Part shown: in pieces, positions 54,902 to 62,636 of the stretch
Numbering within the stretch: position 1 is the first letter of the stretch
Layout of the letters: the number at the start of each line of letters is the position of its first letter
Source: Ruminiclostridium cellobioparum subsp. termitidis CT1112
Lineage (GTDB): Bacteria; Bacillota; Clostridia; Acetivibrionales; DSM-1351
Direction of reading: 5' to 3'
DNA: 64,000 nucleotides
NCBI RefSeq assembly: GCF_000350485.1
Contig: NZ_AORV01000022.1
Coordinates: 97,838 to 161,837 of the forward strand
Made by a program: the position numbers and the translations under genes
Notes under the pieces: model-generated
Seen by the model: the letters and a program-made list of their open reading frames with translations, nothing else
Told to the model about the DNA's origin: nothing
Databases searched by the model: none

Positions 54902-55213
54902 TTACTTTTCTTCTACAAAGTCGATAGCTTTGAAAGGACAAACCTTTACACAAACGCCACAACCTTTGCAGTGATCATAATCAAATTCTACTCTTTTGCC
55001 TTCTGCATTAACCAATATGGAAGTATCAGGGCAAACAGGGTAGCAAAGTAAACATTGCTTGCACTTATCTTCCAGCCAGATCGGCTTCATTGAACGCCAG
55101 TCACCGGTTTTAAAAAGCTCGGCATTACCGGCCCAGGGAATATTTCCGCCCTTGGTTATGTCTTTCCAGTTAACGTCAGGAGAAACTGTTTTTAATTCTT
55201 TGTTGCAACTCAT
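54902..55213 (-). CDS. porD: Pyruvate:ferredoxin oxidoreductase-type subunit delta (2x 4Fe-4S)
   Basis: 103 residues. Two 4Fe-4S motifs, C-K-Q-C-L-L-C-Y-P-V-C-P (about 52-63) and C-K-G-C-G-V-C-V-K-V-C-P (about 82-93). It carries electrons from the ThDP centre towards ferredoxin. Its ATG overlaps the porG stop by 4 nt (ATGA), so the two are coupled in translation. Confidence 0.95.
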   Translation of the reverse strand: MSCNKELKTVSPDVNWKDITKGGNIPWAGNAELFKTGDWRSMKPIWLEDKCKQCLLCYPVCPDTSILVNAEGKRVEFDYDHCKGCGVCVKVCPFKAIDFVEEK

Positions 55214-55788
55214 AGCCCTTTCACCTCCTGCATAGCTCTTTCAATAGCTTTGATATTTGGTTCTATAACTTCCGGTTTCTTAGCAAATTTATGTTTGAAG
55301 GAACCAACCATGTCATCAAGGAATTCTTTTTCGCCCATTACTCCGCTTACTTTTACAACTGCACCAAGCATTGGAGTGTTAGGGAAGTACTTGCCCAAAG
55401 TTTCAATAGATATGGTTCTTGCATCTACTGTGCAAACTTTGCCCTTGTACCCCTTTAATAATGGTTTGATTTCTTCAGGAGTTTTAGTAGTATTGATTAT
55501 TAAAGCTCCCGATTCCTTTAAACCCGAAGTAACATCTACAGCTGTAAGCAGAGTATCATCTACTACTACTACATAATCTGGTTCATAAATGTTACAATGA
55601 ATTGTAAGTCTATCATCGCTTATTCTGTTATAAGCTGTGATTGGAGCACCCATTCTTTCAGGGCCGTATTCAGGAAAACCCTGAATGTATTTACCGGTAT
55701 TGAACGCTGCATCCGCAAGCAATAATGATGCTGTCTTTGCGCCTTGACCACCACGTCCATGCCATCTGATTTCAACAACCTTGCCCAT
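55210..55788 (-). CDS. porG: Pyruvate:ferredoxin oxidoreductase-type subunit gamma
   Basis: 192 residues with the E-I-R-W-H-G-R-G-G-Q-G-A-K-T-A-S start of the gamma subunit, which binds CoA in this family. First gene of porGDAB. GAGGAGGG lies 8 nt before the ATG. The operon is read from a near-consensus promoter at 55975, consistent with central metabolism. Whether the substrate is pyruvate or another 2-oxoacid is not decidable from sequence alone; pyruvate is most likely. Confidence 0.93.
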   Translation of the reverse strand: MGKVVEIRWHGRGGQGAKTASLLLADAAFNTGKYIQGFPEYGPERMGAPITAYNRISDDRLTIHCNIYEPDYVVVVDDTLLTAVDVTSGLKESGALIINTTKTPEEIKPLLKGYKGKVCTVDARTISIETLGKYFPNTPMLGAVVKVSGVMGEKEFLDDMVGSFKHKFAKKPEVIEPNIKAIERAMQEVKGL

Positions 55789-55974
55789 TTGGCAAACCCT
55801 CCTCTTTATTTGAATTTTAAATGAATCTCTATAAGGTTTTTGAACCTCATTTTAACTTTTATCAGCATACAGCATTTACTTTATTGTTACGTCAAATTCT
55901 GCCAGCTATGTACTCCGAGATTCATTTTAATAACTATAAGACAACTAACCAAAAGATAAACTTGTCCATATAAA

Positions 55975-56003
55975 AGTATATATGTTTGACTTTTTATTGT
56001 CAA
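55975..56003 (-). promoter_or_regulatory. Sigma-A promoter of porGDAB
   Basis: On the minus strand: -35 TTGACA (55998-56003), 17-bp spacer, -10 TATACT (55975-55980). It lies in a 353-bp gap between porG and bofA that is otherwise AT-rich with no ORF recognised, leaving a leader of about 180 nt. Confidence 0.8.
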
Positions 56004-56141
56004 GCAACTATGTTTAAAGTAGCATTAGTTCTGTACTTTTGTAAACTTAAATTGTTCTTTGTATACAAACATGTAACAATTATACAAAAAATAATACTTC
56101 ATACTACGACCACGTCATAATATAAAGTATTATTTACTATA

Positions 56142-56333
56142 TTATATAATATATTTTAATATAATCAGAAGAATCAAACCCGGGACACCAAGTACGCCGA
56201 TTATTAATGCCGAATATATATTTAGTGCTATGCTGAAATTAAAGTATATCCCGGCAAAATTTATAATTGCCAGCAATACTGCACCTAATATTGTGTTCAG
56301 CATTATTTTTTTCAGGACATTCACAATATTCAT
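56142..56333 (-). CDS. bofA: BofA-like inhibitor of pro-sigma-K processing
   Basis: 63 residues from the ATG at 56333 (GGAGG 6 nt upstream). Two hydrophobic helices with the BofA pattern N-x-x-A-G-I-Y-F-N-F and G-V-L-G-V-P-G-L-I-L-L at the end. In B. subtilis BofA blocks the SpoIVFB membrane protease until engulfment is signalled. It is preceded by a yaaL-like gene, as in B. subtilis (recR-yaaL-bofA). The leader has the hairpin-SD element (copy B). Confidence 0.8.
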   Translation of the reverse strand: MNIVNVLKKIMLNTILGAVLLAIINFAGIYFNFSIALNIYSALIIGVLGVPGLILLIILKYII

Positions 56334-56334
56334 A

Positions 56335-56363
56335 TTAACCTCCATGAGCCACATTCGTGGCCA
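56335..56363 (-). promoter_or_regulatory. Hairpin plus Shine-Dalgarno leader element, copy B
   Basis: Minus strand: TGGCCACGAATGTGGCTC then ATGGAGGTTAA, 28 of 29 nt identical to the element before the FMN-binding gene at 22849, with the one change in the hairpin loop. Both copies are also preceded by TGCAG. Confidence 0.6.
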
Positions 56364-56516
56364 CAAAACTGCAATGAAATCTCTTTACTCCCTCATCCGC
56401 TGTAATTGGCTTACTAATATGTATTTTTAAAGTGGACAAAATATTCCTGTCTGGATGAAAGCTTTTCGGCAAATGGGCATTTATCGTCCTCCGGCTTAAC
56501 ATATTCCAAATAAACC

Positions 56517-56558
56517 AAAAAAGGATTTGCCTGTTTTTCAACTGACAAAATCCTTTTT
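56517..56558 (-). terminator. Terminator downstream of yaaL
   Basis: AAAAAAGGATTT pairs with AAATCCTTTTT across an 18-nt loop, followed on the minus strand by TT and GG. It would separate yaaL from bofA. Confidence 0.6.
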
Positions 56559-56604
56559 AATCCTAATAAAATCATATTTATATATTAACTCACTCCGGTA
56601 TAAA

Positions 56605-56859
56605 TTATTTATAGCATATCCCCATTGCTTTGGCTCTCTTTATCAAATATTCAAACTTTGCCTCGTAAGCCTTTATCTGATATGTATAAAAATCCACCAT
56701 CAGTGAATCCTGAACAAAATCAAAATTATTATATGCATCCTGCAAATCGCACTTTACTTTGTTAATTTCAAATAAAATATCAGTCCTCTCAGCATCCAGT
56801 ATTTTTTCTTCTACGGTGCCAACCACTTTATTCAACTGCTTGTTCAATGAAACTTCCAT
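56605..56859 (-). CDS. yaaL: YaaL / DUF2508 family protein
   Basis: 84 residues, all helical. L-D-A-E-R-T-D-I-L-F-E-I-N-K-V-K and A-Y-N-N-F-D-F-V-Q-D fit DUF2508, whose role is unknown. AAGGAGACGC precedes the ATG. The yaaL-bofA pair is conserved from bacilli to clostridia and here confirms both calls. recR is not upstream; instead a divergent GNAT gene is found. Confidence 0.85.
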   Translation of the reverse strand: MEVSLNKQLNKVVGTVEEKILDAERTDILFEINKVKCDLQDAYNNFDFVQDSLMVDFYTYQIKAYEAKFEYLIKRAKAMGICYK

Positions 56860-57056
56860 AAGCGTCTCCTTCCATTTTTACTGGTATATAAAGGATTGAC
56901 CCATTACTATACTATTTATACGTCTGTGGAAATATTCTTGCTACTGTTTTTTTAAGCCACTGATCATATATTATTCCTGGCAGTTTAGCTGATGATATAT
57001 AAGATGGTATATAATAAGATAGAAGTAATTATTTGATTTTAGAAGGGATCGGATAT

Positions 57057-57554
57057 ATGGTAATAAGAAAAATCCAGACAAAAGACTCGGAAATATTTTT
57101 AAATATGCTGAAACAGTTGGATAATGAAACAAAGTACATGATGTATGAACCCGGGGAAAGAAAGACCTCTGCAGGCGAAATAAAATCGGTCATTGAGAGT
57201 TTTTACTCATCAAATTCGCTCATGCTGGCAGCTGAGGAAAATGGAGAACTGGTAGGGTTTCTGACTGCCGAAAGAGGCTTCGCAAATAAAATAAAACATA
57301 GTGCCTACATAGTTATTGGCCTTTTAAAGAGCCACAGAGGTAAAAAAACCGGTACAAGACTTTTTGAAGAATTAAACAAATGGACAGCGGACAATGGCAT
57401 AACAAGACTTGAACTTACTGTTATGACGCATAATGAAGCTGCCATAGGTTTGTATAAGAAAATGGGGTTCAAAATCGAAGGCCTGAAAGAAAATTCACTG
57501 CTTGTGGATGGGGTTTATGTTGATGAATACTATATGGCCAAAATTCTTTTATAG
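57057..57554 (+). CDS. GNAT family acetyltransferase
   Basis: 165 residues from the ATG at 57057 (GAAGGG upstream; an ATG 24 bp earlier has no RBS). Acetyl-CoA loop S-H-R-G-K-K-T-G-T-R-L-F-E-E-L (about 96-110) and V-M-T-H-N-E-A-A-I-G-L-Y-K-K-M-G-F. Resembles the RimI/RimJ-like and SSAT-type groups; substrate unknown. Monocistronic, convergent with the stress protein gene. Confidence 0.88.
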   Translation: MVIRKIQTKDSEIFLNMLKQLDNETKYMMYEPGERKTSAGEIKSVIESFYSSNSLMLAAEENGELVGFLTAERGFANKIKHSAYIVIGLLKSHRGKKTGTRLFEELNKWTADNGITRLELTVMTHNEAAIGLYKKMGFKIEGLKENSLLVDGVYVDEYYMAKILL

Positions 57555-57574
57555 CAGGCTTAAATCCGCCGGTA

Positions 57575-58102
57575 TCAGTACTTTTCCACCGATAGGGCAC
57601 CGTTTTCCTTTACTATCTCTATAATTGTGTCCATTCGTTCTTCATCCACTTTCATGCTGAAAATAGCATTACCGTCCGATACCAGCTTGTGGTATTTCTC
57701 CTTTTTGCTTTTGGGTACCCGCATATCGGTTACAACTCCTATTAGGCCTCCCAGGACAAAACCCGCAAAAAGACCGGTAATAGGCCCGCTTGCAGCTATC
57801 AATCCCAAACGGGGTATAAACATACTTACTGCTCCCAGTACCACGCCTGTTACCCCTCCAAATATACCCCCGGTGATTATTCCATCCGATATTTTCTCCC
57901 GCCGGGTCAGTCTGAAAGGATAGGAAGAGCAGCCGGCAGCATATATCTGACCATCATTGCCTGCTTTTAAATATCCCCTGTTTCCGTTATCCTTGACAAT
58001 AATTGAGATATTATCAGTTTTTAAGCCCTTATCTCTTACTTCATATGCTGCTTTTTCAGCATTGTCATACACATCAAAAATTGCAACGATAGTCCTGGAC
58101 AA
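57575..58102 (-). CDS. General-stress-type protein (YflT/GsiB-like N-domain with membrane hairpin)
   Basis: 175 residues from a TTG at 58102, chosen because AGGAG lies 8 nt before it (a GTG three codons upstream abuts the RBS). An N-terminal ferredoxin-like segment (V-A-I-F-D-V-Y-D-N-A-E-K-A-A) as in general stress protein 17M, then two glycine-rich hydrophobic spans (about 70-95 and 105-125), then a second small alpha/beta part. Predicted membrane-associated. Role unknown. Confidence 0.7.
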   Translation of the reverse strand: MSRTIVAIFDVYDNAEKAAYEVRDKGLKTDNISIIVKDNGNRGYLKAGNDGQIYAAGCSSYPFRLTRREKISDGIITGGIFGGVTGVVLGAVSMFIPRLGLIAASGPITGLFAGFVLGGLIGVVTDMRVPKSKKEKYHKLVSDGNAIFSMKVDEERMDTIIEIVKENGALSVEKY

Positions 58103-58203
58103 TAAAATCACTCCTGTATTGTAGTCCTGCCTTCAGATAAAGTATTTGCATTTTGTTGTGTATATATGCTTTTTCAAAAGCTTGTCTTTAAAGCTGCAAT
58201 ATT

Positions 58204-58842
58204 TTAAATATACCTGAGCAGCTCTAACGGCTCTTCGAGAAAAATGTCAGGCTCCACTTTTTCCAAATCACTTCTCGGACTGTAGGTCCACGCTACTGCT
58301 GCGCTTCTGACACCCGCATTTTTAGCACAAAGAATATCCAGGGGACTGTCACCTACGTACAGGACCTCTTCCTTATTCAGCGCGTTTACCGCCTCCATGG
58401 CTTTAAGAAGAGGCTCTCCCTCGGGTTTATGCTTTTGTGACGCTTCCGAGCCGTTGACAAACGCGAAATAGTCCATCAGGTTAAAGAGTTTTAGTCCCCT
58501 GACTGCCAGCTCTCTCCTTTTTGAAGTGACAACTCCCAATACAATTCCCTTTTCATAAAGAGTTTTGATCAACTGGCAGATTCCCAGAAAGACTCCTATA
58601 CTGCTGTCATGTTTTCTATCATTGTATTCTCTGTATGTCATGGCCAGCTCTTCTTCTTTACCGGGATAAATCTCTCCCAGGTGTTTTATCAGGGGAATTC
58701 CTATATAGCTTATAGTTTCGGCTTCGGGCCTGGTCTCGCCAAAATGGTGCATAAAAGTGTAGTTGAAGGATTCCAGAATAAGAGGAACCGTATCTATCAG
58801 TGTTCCGTCCAAATCAAAAAAAACATACTTAAAATTATTCAT
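58204..58842 (-). CDS. HAD-family phosphatase (PpaX/Gph-like)
   Basis: 212 residues from the ATG at 58842 (AGGAA upstream). Motif I F-F-D-L-D-G-T-L-I-D-T (about 8-18), motif II V-V-T-S-K (about 110), motif III with K (about 142), motif IV V-G-D-S-P-L-D (about 166-172). Subclass I with helical cap, like pyrophosphatase PpaX or phosphoglycolate phosphatase. Substrate not decidable. Confidence 0.9.
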   Translation of the reverse strand: MNNFKYVFFDLDGTLIDTVPLILESFNYTFMHHFGETRPEAETISYIGIPLIKHLGEIYPGKEEELAMTYREYNDRKHDSSIGVFLGICQLIKTLYEKGIVLGVVTSKRRELAVRGLKLFNLMDYFAFVNGSEASQKHKPEGEPLLKAMEAVNALNKEEVLYVGDSPLDILCAKNAGVRSAAVAWTYSPRSDLEKVEPDIFLEEPLELLRYI

Positions 58843-59109
58843 AATTATTTTCCTATCCAAACTCCATAAATTAATTAGAAACAATCTATAATTTTTAAAG
58901 ATAATAAACCTTTTCAAATTTGTTACGTATATTATATAAAGTAACAATTAACTTGTTAATTTTAATATAATTAATTATAATCTATAATATATACATTTAT
59001 AGACTAATACAAGAATATATTTATTTTTTTATCAAGCTTTCAGTATATACGTGGATGCGGCACTAATGACAATATAAAATAATTTGTTTGGAAGTAGAGG
59101 GTGGATTCA

Positions 59110-59649
59110 TTGAAAAACAAGATTAAGCATTCATTACCAAACCTTTTAACCTTCATTAATCTTTCTCTTGGTATAATTGCATTGCTCTTTTCCATAAAAG
59201 ATGATCTGATACAGGCCTCTTTATTGGTGATGGTAGCTGCATTAACCGACAGATTTGATGGAAAGGTAGCCAGGATGCTTGACAGTACAAGTGAATTGGG
59301 AAAAGAGCTGGATTCACTTTCAGATTTGATTTCATTTGGTGTGGCACCAATTATAATCGCCTGGAAAATAAGCTTTTTCAATTTAGGCATCATCGGATAT
59401 CTGCTCACTGTGTTGTTTCCTATTGCGGGAGCTTACAGGCTGGCAAGGTACAACATTACTACATTCAATAATGTATTCTGCGGCGTTCCCATTACAATCG
59501 CCGGTGCTTTTCTGTCAATAATAAATCTTTATAACAGTTTTTCACACATTAGACACAGTTACAGCAATATAAATACCATAATCTGCGCTGTAATAATAGT
59601 TTTATTATCCTATTTAATGGTTAGTAAAATTCAAATCAAAAAGAGATGA
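59110..59649 (+). CDS. pssA: CDP-diacylglycerol--serine O-phosphatidyltransferase
   Basis: 179 residues from a TTG at 59110; a GTG at 59101 is also possible but touches the RBS (GAGGG). The CDP-alcohol motif is complete: D-G-x2-A-R-x8-G-x3-D-x3-D within R-F-D-G-K-V-A-R ... G-K-E-L-D-S-L-S-D (about 43-66). Five to six membrane helices. It makes phosphatidylserine, the precursor of phosphatidylethanolamine; the decarboxylase gene is not in view. Upstream 58843-59100 is AT-rich with no gene. Confidence 0.9.
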   Translation: MKNKIKHSLPNLLTFINLSLGIIALLFSIKDDLIQASLLVMVAALTDRFDGKVARMLDSTSELGKELDSLSDLISFGVAPIIIAWKISFFNLGIIGYLLTVLFPIAGAYRLARYNITTFNNVFCGVPITIAGAFLSIINLYNSFSHIRHSYSNINTIICAVIIVLLSYLMVSKIQIKKR

Positions 59650-59767
59650 CAAAGAATTAAATTTTTTATCCACAGAATTTTAAAAAATTACAGCTTAAAT
59701 CCACATTTAAATCCCATTGTGTTGAAAAGTACACCCGGGAGATTTCTTTAAGCCCGATTTAGCAGAA

Positions 59768-59803
59768 AAAAACCCTTAAGCACTCATTGCATAAGGGTTT
59801 TCA
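59768..59803. terminator. Bidirectional terminator after pssA
   Basis: AAACCCTTA pairs with TAAGGGTTT; A-run before and TTTTC-rich sequence after. It lies between the convergent pssA and mannose-operon ends. Confidence 0.8.
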
Positions 59804-59855
59804 TTTTCTAATAAATATTTATCATTCATAATATAATATGGTTTAAGTGTAGGAT

Positions 59856-61610
59856 TTAAGTTCTCACATAAGCCTTTATAGTTCCTATGGTTTTACCCTC
59901 CGATTCACCGCAGGGTCTGATGGTATACTTTCCGACAGATGCCGGAATTATAAAAGTTTCGGCATAATGCACCTTAAACGGTTCAAATCGGCCGTCAGCA
60001 GATTCAACAACTGCTTCCCCGCCCTCAACAAGGTTAATAACATTTACTCCACCATTTGTATCGTGATTTACGGCCGAACTGAACCAGTGTCTCCGGGTTT
60101 CTATAAATTCTCTTTCATGAAGCCCCGTTCTCTCCTCTTTCCATCCATCACCTTCGGCCAGGGTCTCGATTTTGTTTATAAGGTTTTTTTCTACCCACTC
60201 TGTGTTCCGGTCAAACTGCAGAACAGCCTTGCCATGTTCCAGGTGTATTGGGCGGGGTTTTCCGTCCAGTCCCAGCCTTCCCCAATCCCATAACTTAAAG
60301 GTAAAAATAAAGGGAGTTGAGGAAATCTCCAGAACCATGGTATTATCTCCCGAACAATGGGCCGTACCCGCAGGTATCAAGAAATGGTCATGTTTCTTTG
60401 CTTTGAATTTATTAACATGCTTTTCTGCCGGGAAGTCCATAATACCTTGCTGGGCTTTTTCCAAATCGCTGAAAAATTCTTCCTTTGAAGTGTCTGCTCT
60501 GACTCCGAGGTAAACACAGCCATCCTCTTTCGCGTCCAGAAGATAGTATGACTCATCCTGAGTATAATTCATTCCGAATTTCTCCTGGATATACTCGGTC
60601 AAGGGATGAACCTGCAAAGACAGGTTTTGTCCTCCCATTGTATCCAGGAAATCAAACCGGATAGGGAATTCTGTCCCGAATCTTGCATGCACCTTGTCAC
60701 CCAGGAGTTCTCTGGGATATTTGAAAACCAGGTCAATAGACGGAATCTCAGCAATAATTTCCCCAACTTTTAACAAAAGGGAATTTTCTTCAGGTACGCA
60801 GTCAAAGCACCAAGCATAGTTTTCAGTATCTCTTTCCAGATCACAGGTATCTTTCATCCACTGCCCGCCCCACACTCCCGGATCAAAAAAGGGCACAACT
60901 CTGAAGGGCTGTCCTGCAGCCTGTCTGAGCCCTTGAATATAGGCCTCTCCCGTTATCATTTTGGGGTTGTTTCTCAAGTTTGTGTCCAGAACATAATTAA
61001 AGGAATCCATCCTTTCCTTTTTATATCTGTCGGCAATACGCCATTCGAAGAAAAAGCCTCTTTTATATTTAACAAGCGCATCATCCTTAAAATTATCATG
61101 CTTCCAGTTGGATATCTCACCCGAGCGGTACCGCTGCTGGATCTCCCAGCGTGCCATATCCGCATATATATGAATATCCGGTTTAACAAGCAGGCAGGCT
61201 GCAATACCATAAATGACTATCCTGCCCTTGGCCTGGCTTATTTTCCTGCTGACTTTGTTTAGTTTATCAGCATTAATAAAATCCTTAAAGTTCAAGTGGC
61301 ACATGATGCCGAATACGCGGTCATCTGTCATATACTCCGCTATTTTATCGGTAATATATTCATTTGTTTCAAATATATCCTCATCAGTGAAAATGACTAA
61401 ATCACCCTGCAGTTTATCTACAATATTCTCCCTGATTTCTTCAATCCTTACCCCGGGGTAGAAATCCACGGCAATAATGGTCCTTTCACCTTTTAGTCCA
61501 CCTGCGGCACGGAGAACCTCACCGACAATATTGCCGTAACCCTGCCAGCTGTGATTATTTTCATAACCTTTAACTTCTATATATGGCTGCTTATTATAAT
61601 TTGATTTCAT
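59856..61610 (-). CDS. Mannose-6-phosphate isomerase (class I) with N-terminal kinase-like domain
   Basis: 584 residues from the ATG at 61610 (GGAGG upstream). Residues about 1-230 have the order of a nucleoside-kinase-like fold (H-S-W-Q-G-Y-G start, then V-D-F-Y-P-G, then V-I-Y-G-I-A-A) but lack a clear P-loop. Residues about 235-584 are class I phosphomannose isomerase, with zinc ligands in Q-V-H-P (333-336) and in G-T-A-H-C. It interconverts mannose-6-P and fructose-6-P. Downstream of a ROK kinase (36 bp) and a GH38-like gene, giving a mannoside-use operon. Role of the N-domain unknown. Confidence 0.82.
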   Translation of the reverse strand: MKSNYNKQPYIEVKGYENNHSWQGYGNIVGEVLRAAGGLKGERTIIAVDFYPGVRIEEIRENIVDKLQGDLVIFTDEDIFETNEYITDKIAEYMTDDRVFGIMCHLNFKDFINADKLNKVSRKISQAKGRIVIYGIAACLLVKPDIHIYADMARWEIQQRYRSGEISNWKHDNFKDDALVKYKRGFFFEWRIADRYKKERMDSFNYVLDTNLRNNPKMITGEAYIQGLRQAAGQPFRVVPFFDPGVWGGQWMKDTCDLERDTENYAWCFDCVPEENSLLLKVGEIIAEIPSIDLVFKYPRELLGDKVHARFGTEFPIRFDFLDTMGGQNLSLQVHPLTEYIQEKFGMNYTQDESYYLLDAKEDGCVYLGVRADTSKEEFFSDLEKAQQGIMDFPAEKHVNKFKAKKHDHFLIPAGTAHCSGDNTMVLEISSTPFIFTFKLWDWGRLGLDGKPRPIHLEHGKAVLQFDRNTEWVEKNLINKIETLAEGDGWKEERTGLHEREFIETRRHWFSSAVNHDTNGGVNVINLVEGGEAVVESADGRFEPFKVHYAETFIIPASVGKYTIRPCGESEGKTIGTIKAYVRT

Positions 61611-61646
61611 CTTAACCTCCATGTCCAGTTATGTGCCTGTTCAATG

Positions 61647-62564
61647 TCACTGCCCCCGGCTTAAACTCCGGTAAAGACCCATCAAGGTACTTTTTGAAGT
61701 ATTATGAGTCAATCGTATATCAACTTTCTCAGCTTTGCAGAACTCCTCAATCTGCCGTCCAAAGAATTTAAAGCTTTTGACTATTTCCCCGCCCAGGATG
61801 ATGCAATCGGCTTTAAATCCAATAATAAACGGGGTAAATGCCTCATACAGGTCCCGCCCAAATTCTTTGAATACCAGCAATGCCGCTTCATCCTGCTTTA
61901 TAGCTTTGTTATATAGTTTCCTTCCATCCTGGGAGTCTTTAAAATATTGGGCTGCGATGTTTGCCAGTCCTCTTGCCGAGATATAATCATCAATGATACT
62001 GGACTTAAAATTTGTATTATAGATCCAGCCGTTTTCCGGTACTCCTTCTCCGGTCCCCACCAGCCTATGGTCTATTGAAAATGCCGATCCTGCTCCGGTC
62101 CCTATGCACAAATGAATAATCCTGTTATACCCTATACCCTTGCCATAGAAAATTTCACCCAGCGCAAACGCTGCTATATCATGCATAAATATAATTTCTG
62201 GTTCTTTATCCATAAGAGACGATAAATATTCATCTTCTCTTATGCTGTGGAAGAATTCTTCCCTTAAATTAATATTATAAATACTGTCATATTTCCCAAT
62301 TCCTCTTATAAAGCTAATACCGCCAGCATAATCAAATGGTCCCGGAAAAGCCAGCCCTATTGCCTTTATATTAATTTCCGGATCTGATATTTTTCCCGCC
62401 AAATCTTTAAAAATTGCCGAGAAATTGGATATAATAGTATCTTTATCTGCGTAGGACTGTGCATTATAAGAAAATATTCTATCAAACATGATGTTGCCGG
62501 ACTCATCTATGATTCCGCATTTTACCGAGGTTCCGCCAACATCCAACCCCAAATAATAATTCAT
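61647..62564 (-). CDS. ROK-family sugar kinase lacking the usual zinc motif
   Basis: 305 residues. D-V-G-G-T-S-V-K-C-G at the N-terminus and I-G-T-G-A-G-S-A (about 155) are the ATP-binding motifs of the ROK group; F-M-H-D-I-A-A holds the catalytic Asp (D-I-A-A-F-A). The ROK zinc cluster C-x-C-G-x2-G-C is absent, though E-N-G-W-I aligns after it. It would phosphorylate a hexose, likely mannose given its isomerase neighbour. AGGGGTG precedes the ATG. Confidence 0.82.
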   Translation of the reverse strand: MNYYLGLDVGGTSVKCGIIDESGNIMFDRIFSYNAQSYADKDTIISNFSAIFKDLAGKISDPEINIKAIGLAFPGPFDYAGGISFIRGIGKYDSIYNINLREEFFHSIREDEYLSSLMDKEPEIIFMHDIAAFALGEIFYGKGIGYNRIIHLCIGTGAGSAFSIDHRLVGTGEGVPENGWIYNTNFKSSIIDDYISARGLANIAAQYFKDSQDGRKLYNKAIKQDEAALLVFKEFGRDLYEAFTPFIIGFKADCIILGGEIVKSFKFFGRQIEEFCKAEKVDIRLTHNTSKSTLMGLYRSLSRGQ

Positions 62565-62636
62565 TTTTTCACCCCTGCGTAATTGGATAAAGACATGTCT
62601 CTTCCGAAACCTGATCCAATTTTTTATTAAATGTCA

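Noticed and set aside
59666..59674. Perfect DnaA box TTATCCACA (another, TTATACACA, at 46599)
   Set aside because: Both are single 9-mers without clustering or an AT-rich unwinding element; about this many are expected by chance in 64 kb. Not evidence of an origin here.
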